Of a stretch of DNA of 13,089 nucleotides, positions 8,601-13,089 are shown one piece after another. Positions within the stretch are counted from its first letter, which is position 1. Each line of letters opens with the position of its first letter. The stretch spans positions 1-13,089 of the forward strand of contig BRYA01001231.1 in assembly GCA_030267965.1 (NCBI GenBank), read 5' to 3'. The position numbers and the translations under genes were made by a program. A model generated the notes under the pieces. It had not been told where the DNA came from. It saw nothing but the letters and a program-made list of their open reading frames with translations, and searched no databases. This DNA comes from Triparma columacea. Lineage: Eukaryota > Sar > Bolidophyceae > Parmales > Triparmaceae.

Positions 8601-9307
8601 TCCTCGAGAAGTTCGGCCTTTATGCTGCGACGCGCGTGGTCAATATTGAAGTGAAAGGGGGTTGGATTACGGGCGTCGAAAGGAGCTGCTATCGAAGCCT
8701 TCACTCACCTGTCCTGAAGAGACATTTGCTCCACAAGCATATTTTGAAACTTGCTGTTGTGGTTCTTGACGAGCTCCGCGATCTCTTGCTCGTGTTTCAT
8801 CTTCAGTGAGTCGACGGCGTCATTCGAAACGCCCTTGTTCTTCTCGTAAAGCAACTTCATCTCCTTTGCCTTCTCGTCGAACTGCCTCATGGAGTCTGCT
8901 AGCTTTGACTTGTAAGACGATACCTCGTCACGGAGATTTAAAATCTTGTCCTCGGTCTGAGTCTTCAGGCTGGCATAGTCCTCCTCGAACTTGGTCTTAT
9001 GCTCAGCAATGGCAGCCATAGCCTGCTTCTTCTCGGCCTCATGTTTTTTCTTCAGCTGCTCAATCTGAGCTTGAGAATTGAACTCGGTTCGCTTCTCCTC
9101 AATCTGCTCCCGAAACCTATTTATCTTGGCGCTCGCGTCCCTCAAGATCGTCTGTATCTCCTGACTATGGGCAGCCTGTGATGTCTCGAGGGAGAAGCTG
9201 TTGTCCTCATTCATTGTGTTGAGATGATAGATCACTTTCGTCAACTGTGCGATCTTCTTGGACATCTTATGGTGAAGGTCGGGCGCGATGGCATTTGCGT
9301 CGGCCAT
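5617..9307 (-). CDS. FAM184-family long coiled-coil protein
   Basis: A rod-like coiled-coil protein of the family that includes vertebrate FAM184A and FAM184B; I know of no settled function. Six exons: 9307-8709, 8624-7814, 7728-6793, 6682-6107, 6016-5921, 5814-5617; together 1072 codons with a TAA stop, so 1071 residues, close to human FAM184A (about 1140, from memory). The start ATG is in AGGATGG context. The N-terminus carries the family signature: residues 11-30 (LHHKMSKKIAQLTKVIYHLN) closely resemble the vertebrate motif. Most of the middle is heptad-type coiled coil rich in E, K, L and A. The C-terminus, residues 1009-1029, contains LNREENFNKKFNTNPNVGVM, again like the vertebrate C-terminal motif, and is split from its upstream half by the last intron (phase 0). 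A basic, Pro/Gly-rich tail follows (1030-1071). Myosin-tail and SMC-like alternatives are unlikely because both end motifs match FAM184. Confidence 0.88.
6017..6106 (-). other. 90-nt FAM184 intron that stays open in frame
   Basis: Donor GTGAGTACTC, acceptor CTCCCGCAG, phase 0. It is a multiple of three with no in-frame stop, so retention would add 30 residues. The retained stretch is basic and Pro-containing and would break the coiled-coil heptads that run smoothly when the flanking exons are joined (ARESRP to EDLELIENL), which supports splicing. Confidence 0.82.
6693..6719. repeat. G-run (7 then 12 G) in a FAM184 intron
   Basis: A 7-G run (6693-6699) and a 12-G run (6708-6719) on the + strand, hence C runs on the transcribed strand, lie just upstream of the CACAG acceptor of intron 6683-6792. 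They form the C-type half of the polypyrimidine tract. Run lengths this long are easily miscounted in sequencing. Confidence 0.9.
7740..7751. repeat. 12-G homopolymer in a FAM184 intron
   Basis: Twelve consecutive G on the + strand (12 C on the transcribed strand) sit about 11 nt upstream of the CCCTTATAG acceptor of intron 7729-7813. This is the same homopolymer length and relative position as in the next downstream intron of the same gene. Confidence 0.9.
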
Positions 9308-9564
9308 CCTGTTCGCCTGGACTTACTTATTATTGCTCCAGACTCTCTGGGGATCGTGTGAGTCCTTTCAAAATCAAAGCTGTCTGAGAAGGATCGAGTC
9401 GTATGCACCGCAGTGTGGAGGACAGATGGGTTGGTCAGTGAGGTGGGAGGGGGGAAGGGGGGGGGGAGGGGGATGGTTTTGGGTAAATCTGTGAATGGAC
9501 AACAAAAACCCAAACCGAAACAAGAATTGGGAAGAATTCCAAACCAGAATTTTGACAAAACGGG
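9308..9564. other. Spacer between FAM184 start and PH-Sec14-PH stop
   Basis: These 257 bp must serve as the 3' end of the PH-Sec14-PH gene and the promoter and 5' UTR of FAM184. They hold the G-rich tract annotated separately and an A-rich stretch near 9500-9560. I find no AATAAA on the minus strand and no clear TATA box; TAATAATAAG lies about 20 nt upstream of the FAM184 ATG on the minus strand. Confidence 0.6.
9445..9472 (+). repeat. Four-run G tract, potential G-quadruplex
   Basis: G runs of 3, 6, 10 and 5 (9445-9447, 9449-9454, 9457-9466, 9468-9472) are separated by one or two A residues. This fits the usual G3+N1-7 pattern for a four-stranded G structure on the + strand, with a C-rich counterpart on the transcribed strand. 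It lies about 140-165 bp upstream of the FAM184 start codon and about 95-120 bp past the stop of the PH-Sec14-PH gene. Confidence 0.75.
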
Positions 9565-12500
9565 TTACTTTTCCCCCGTCTCCTTATCGTCCCCCTTCTT
9601 AACGGCACTATCCCCGATCTCCTTCTCCTTCCTCTGACTCAGCGTCTTGTTGATGACGCTCACCCACTCGTCACGATGGTTTGCAGACAAGGCACTGAAA
9701 GACCTCGTCTGCCTTACCGCTGGTAGGTGGACGCAATCGAAGCAATAACTGTTCCAATCCTCGGCTTGTCTGTCTAAGGGAACCGTGACGCAGTTGTTAA
9801 GGAAGACCCAAGACGAAGGCGAGACACTGGTTTCGTACCAGTACATGACCAAAAGCAGGACGTTGCCCCTTCCTACATTCTCCCCGATATCCGCCTCCAC
9901 TAACTTAGCCCACCTCGGCGCCCAGTTCCTCCTCCCTAGCCATCCCTCCCCGGTGGCCTTTTTGTAGATCCAACCCTCGTGGATAATGTTTTTAATCTTA
10001 GGCGCGTTCGGATCGGGGGCGAAGAAGCCGTAAGCATCGGAAGATGCGCTCGCCGACCTTTCGCCACTGAAGCCTTCCTTTGAGCCGCCTCTCTCCTCGC
10101 TGTCATAGCCACTCTCCGAGTCGCTATCGAAATTCAGCACGAGAGTGGAGTCTTTCCGTATAATTCCGGAGCCTCCATTCTCGTCGTGGTTTGGCCTCTT
10201 TGCGCTTGTGATTGCTTTGACGATCTCGCCGTCCTCGGAGGAGGAGTCGTTGTCCCGTTTTCGTACCTCCTCACCTAACCCCCCACCCGTACTCCCCCCT
10301 CCAGCGAGGGGCAAACCTCTCACTGACCGAGCAAAGTTCGACTTTTGCTCGTCCAATGGCAAATGCGCATCGCTCCAGCATAAAGCGTCCGCAGGATCGC
10401 CCTCCCACCTACCCTCCTTGTCCATGCTTTCACTAACGTCCTCCCTCTCGAAGTGAGGGGGCCTCGGTAAAAGGCTCCCCGAGTTGAGGCGACGAGTGTA
10501 CTCTCCCACTGCGAGCTCGCTCTCCGTCCCAAATGTCGGGGCAACGGGGTTCCCGTGTTTGTCCTTCGCCTTGTAGGTTCCGCCGTACATTTCAGGAATG
10601 CGGTCCAACTCCATGAACTCCAAAAGGCCGTCCAGAGTCTCCTTAGCGCCGTAGACACGGATTTTCTTCTGGGTGTTCTCGTTAATGAGGGGCTTGATGA
10701 GCCTGAAAAATATGCTGAACCAACTTGGGGCGTTGACGACGGCGATCACGCTGGCCCTCTCGGGGTAATGGGACTGTGACAAGTTGGAGATGAACTTTAA
10801 CATTTCGAGCTTGTCACCCTTGAGCTCCGTGAGCTTGAAATTGCTCGCGTCGACGACATTGAAGATTTTTGAGTGCTCGTAGGGCGCGAGGTAGGTGTAA
10901 ACGAACTCGATGTAGTAGACGAGAAAATGTTGGATCTTTGGAAGTCCAATCTCAGCCAGGGCTTCAAACTTGCAATGTCCAGGTAGCTCGAAGTAGCAAA
11001 GGTGGCTCTCCTTTCCACCCTTACCATCGTCAAAGACTTTTTTCGATAAACCGTGGTAAAAGAGAGGGTAGCTCTTCTTGATCTCGAAAAATTCTGGAAT
11101 GGGCCTGAACAGTATTGTGTCAACCTTCTCCTTCTTCCTCCACTCCTTCGTAATCCTCCAGCGCCTGGCTGCCTCAGGCCTGCCGCCTTGGTTGAGGGTG
11201 CCATCAATAAATCTTTGGGGAATTATGAGCTACGACGTAGAGAGTAAATAAAAAAAAAATTGTGGAGTTAGTTAGGAAGACTACTACGTTCACATTCACC
11301 GTCCCCCCACTACCAATACCACCCTTTCTCCTCCTCACCTTCTCCTCCTCGTCGTCGGAATCTCCTTCATCCTCAGCCTCGTCAACCTCAAGCTTCAAGA
11401 TTGTGACCTCGAACGCGTGTTGCGCTCGAGACAGTGACGCCATGACGGCCACTGAAACGAAGGAAAACAGCATGAGGACGAGCTGGTTGATGGCGCTCGA
11501 AGAGGGACTTGGGTTGAGCACTGGCACCGTAGTAGCAAAGAGCGTAGCGGTAACTTTTTCTGGCAAGGACGAAGATATCCCCTCTGCAGCTGAAGCCAAG
11601 CTCCTGCCCGTGCTTCCACCCTCCCTGTAGTTCTCATTGTCCAACTTCTCAGTATACTTCAATATTGACATACAGGATATCGACGCGACAAGAATAAGAA
11701 AGGAAAGCATCATGAAAGCCCTGTTGGAGCTGCTGCCGGCCGGAATTCTTTTGCGCTTAACACAAACCGTCGCATCGCTCAGTAGGCTAGTGGTCATATT
11801 GGAAGCGAGGAGGGCCTGGGTGAAGTTTAGAGGTGCCTCATCGACTGCTATCTCAATTTCCTTGTCATTTTCCGCCTCTTGAAGCCAGCGCTTGTCAAAG
11901 CAGATTTTTTGCCCATTGCTAAGTTGCAGCTGCGAACGTGAATAGTGGTAAGTAATTGTGTGCATTGCGCATCAAACTCGTCGTTGTCGTCACTACGCTC
12001 CTTCTCCCCTCACCTCCCAGGACGTTATGCCGCTGTTCCCCCATAGATCAATCGGCTTGCTGTTCCACCCGAAGGAAACGGGGAGCGATCCGACCTCCGC
12101 AATGACAACTTTCTTTTCCTCGTGAAGAAAGACCGAGTCTGTGCGACTGAGCAGAATGGGGACCACTGGAGTTTTGGAAAACTTGTTCAACTGGGCCTTC
12201 TTAGAGCTCCTCTTGCCCGTCGCGACCTCAATTGCGGTAATCCATTCCTTCATCTTCTTCTTTGTGCTGCAGCGGAAGCTCCTAATGAAGTCCGTGTCTC
12301 CCATGATGCCCTGAAAGAGGAGGGGGAGGGGGAGGAGGGGGTTAGAGGGCGCCTTGCTTCGCTCATTGCTACTGTGCTCCTTTTTGGGCTCTCCTCCCCC
12401 CTCCCCGTTGCCCCTTTCCCCTTCCCTCCTCACCTCCTCGACCGCTTCAACCTCGAAGTAGAAAAAGCCGTCGCTGCTGTCGTTTGGCACCTTCGAGACC

Positions 12501-12730
12501 CTCTTTATGGCCGAAAGTTCAACGGAACCCAGCTCAGCGCCAAAGAGTGAATCATTGGGGAGCCTCTTAAACCAATGCAGGGCCTTGCTGGTTAGCACCA
12601 CAAAGCGCCTCTTCCAGCGCGACGTGCTATGGGCCTGCTTACTTAAGTATGAGCAGAGGAGAACGTCGAGCCCACTGTTCGATTTGTCCTTGCGAGGGGT
12701 TTCTTTGTTGGGCGCAGGGTTAGGATCCAT
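9565..12730 (-). CDS. Membrane-anchored PH-Sec14-PH lipid-binding protein
   Basis: Predicted to bind or transfer a phospholipid through its Sec14 pocket while held on a membrane. Four exons, all phase 0: 12730-12434, 12310-12014, 11929-11339, 11229-9565; 950 codons with a TAA stop, 949 residues. PH domain 1 is about 24-130 (basic RWKRR at 38-42, C-terminal helix with Trp122). Two hydrophobic segments follow, about 269-288 and 347-364, then an acidic run (379-395). Sec14/CRAL-TRIO spans about 398-612, with the short N-terminal helical part (RFID...PEAARRW) and a typical core: FELPGH, HYPERASVIAVVNAPSWFS, then IKPLINENTQKKI and IPEMYGG. A Ser/Asp-rich linker (640-800) leads to PH domain 2, about 811-926 (EGWIYKK start, DEWVSVINKTL end). 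The start ATG at 12730 is the first in frame after TTG AGA CTC. Both PH domains and the Sec14 domain should be cytosolic, with the roughly 58-residue loop in the lumen. The family is secure; the lipid is unknown. Confidence 0.87.
12311..12433 (-). other. 123-nt intron inside PH domain 1, open in frame
   Basis: Donor GTGAGGAGGG, acceptor CCTCTTTCAG, phase 0, with a CTCTAACCC branch-point-like string about 30 nt above the acceptor. It is a multiple of three without a stop, so unspliced RNA would insert 41 residues into PH domain 1 just before its last strand and helix. Joining the exons restores a normal PH domain, which supports splicing. Confidence 0.85.
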
Positions 12731-12922
12731 GAGTCTCAAAGAAATATAATGATCACCGCGGCTGGCGTTTCAGGTGGTGGGACAGCCTCCCAGAGTATGA
12801 AGAAATGGAAGCGGGAGGTGATATATACTGCCAATCAATGTGGCGTTTTAATTAAAAATATCCAAAAGGTGACACACTGAGCCTCTTTTTGGCAAAAACT
12901 AGGAATCCTAGACTTGCGACTT
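12731..12922 (-). promoter_or_regulatory. Probable upstream region of the PH-Sec14-PH gene
   Basis: On the minus strand an AGTATATATC string (about 12819-12828) lies roughly 90-98 bp above the start codon and could act as a TATA element with a 5' UTR of about 60 nt. A CCAAT string is present on the + strand at 12831-12835, and an A/T-rich stretch lies at 12846-12862. None of these is proven. The ORF that can be read here on the + strand is low-complexity and not considered coding. Confidence 0.3.
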
Positions 12923-12998
12923 GGGGCAATGGGCAATGGGCAATGGGGGGCAATGGGGCAATGGGCAGGGCAATTGGGCAATTGGGCAATGGGCAATT
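12923..12998. repeat. Imperfect GGGCAAT short-unit repeat
   Basis: Nine CAAT cores, each preceded by a G run of two to six, occur in 76 bp, at 12927, 12934, 12941, 12951, 12959, 12971, 12979, 12987 and 12994. Unit length is mostly 7 or 8, with one 10-nt and one 12-nt spacing. On the minus strand the array reads as ATTGCCC units and includes two CCCAAT strings. It sits about 195-270 bp above the start of the PH-Sec14-PH gene. Confidence 0.9.
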
Positions 12999-13089
12999 CG
13001 TCCATGTATGTAGATATTTAGTTAACCTCCCCCCTCCTTCCCGGGAAAAAACCCATTATCCATTTAAAGTATGATCGTTTGCTTCTCAG
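12999..13089. other. Right-edge sequence with no recognised feature
   Basis: Ordinary mixed sequence with a C-run and a CCCGGG palindrome near 13039-13044. It is too short to assign to a neighbouring gene. Confidence 0.5.

Noticed and set aside
7863..8654. Long plus-strand ORF of 263 codons, Ser-rich
   Set aside because: It is the antisense shadow of the FAM184 coiled coil; reverse-complemented Glu/Lys/Leu codons give Ser/Phe/Leu-rich frames. There is no domain or start context.
10797..11207. Minus-strand 136-codon ORF, Arg/Ser-rich
   Set aside because: It is the wrong frame of the Sec14 exon; the neighbouring frame reads a continuous CRAL-TRIO domain through the same bases.
11993..12739. 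PH domain and Sec14 domain as two separate genes
   Set aside because: The intron 11930-12013 has good donor and acceptor and joins the frames in phase 0, the downstream ATG at 11965 lies within that intron, and there is no promoter-sized gap.
12889..13074. Plus-strand ORF rich in Gly, Asn and Trp
   Set aside because: Its composition comes from translating the GGGCAAT repeat; no sign of selection or structure.
1..13089. CRISPR array, insertion sequence, tRNA or rRNA gene
   Set aside because: Checked by eye on both strands; the only repeats are the short ones listed, and no inverted termini, transposase motifs or cloverleaf sequence were found.

Overview
This is eukaryotic nuclear DNA. The supported genes all lie on the minus strand, are split by short spliceosomal introns (80-228 nt), and encode protein families found only in eukaryotes. 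In the three gene models I could join completely there are 14 introns; 12 begin GTGAG and 2 begin GTAAG, and all end in AG. The protein mix (an RGS-containing GRK-type kinase, a coiled-coil protein of the FAM184 family, and a Sec14 protein with two PH domains), together with small introns and short gene spacing, suggests a unicellular protist or microalga. My best guess is a stramenopile, but no marker in the window fixes the lineage.

Layout, in + coordinates with every gene read right to left. 1-642: 5' part of an acidic protein of unknown function that runs off the left edge. 643-1731: a gene-poor gap with only weak candidate ORFs. 1732-5375: a seven-exon, 934-residue RGS plus AGC kinase of the GPCR-kinase type, with an N-terminal acylation motif and a very long activation-loop insertion. 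5376-5616: short spacer. 5617-9307: a six-exon, 1071-residue FAM184-family coiled-coil protein. 9308-9564: short spacer with a four-run G-rich tract. 9565-12730: a four-exon, 949-residue protein with the order PH, two membrane segments, Sec14/CRAL-TRIO, PH. 12731-13089: upstream region with a TATA-like site and a CAAT-containing short-unit repeat.

The three complete genes stand head to tail with only about 240-260 bp between coding regions. Each reading frame closes exactly across the inferred junctions (935, 1072 and 950 codons including stop), which is the main internal check on the models. Functionally, two of them point to the membrane face: a kinase that should couple to G-protein signalling, and a membrane-anchored protein able to bind phosphoinositides and carry lipid. 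The FAM184 protein is probably a structural rod; I know of no settled function for the family. There is no evidence that the three form one pathway. The most interesting items are the membrane-tethered PH-Sec14-PH protein, the acylated RGS kinase with about 185 residues inserted between its DMG and APE motifs, the FAM184 homologue conserved at both ends, and an 11-bp repeat of acceptor-like sites in one kinase intron.
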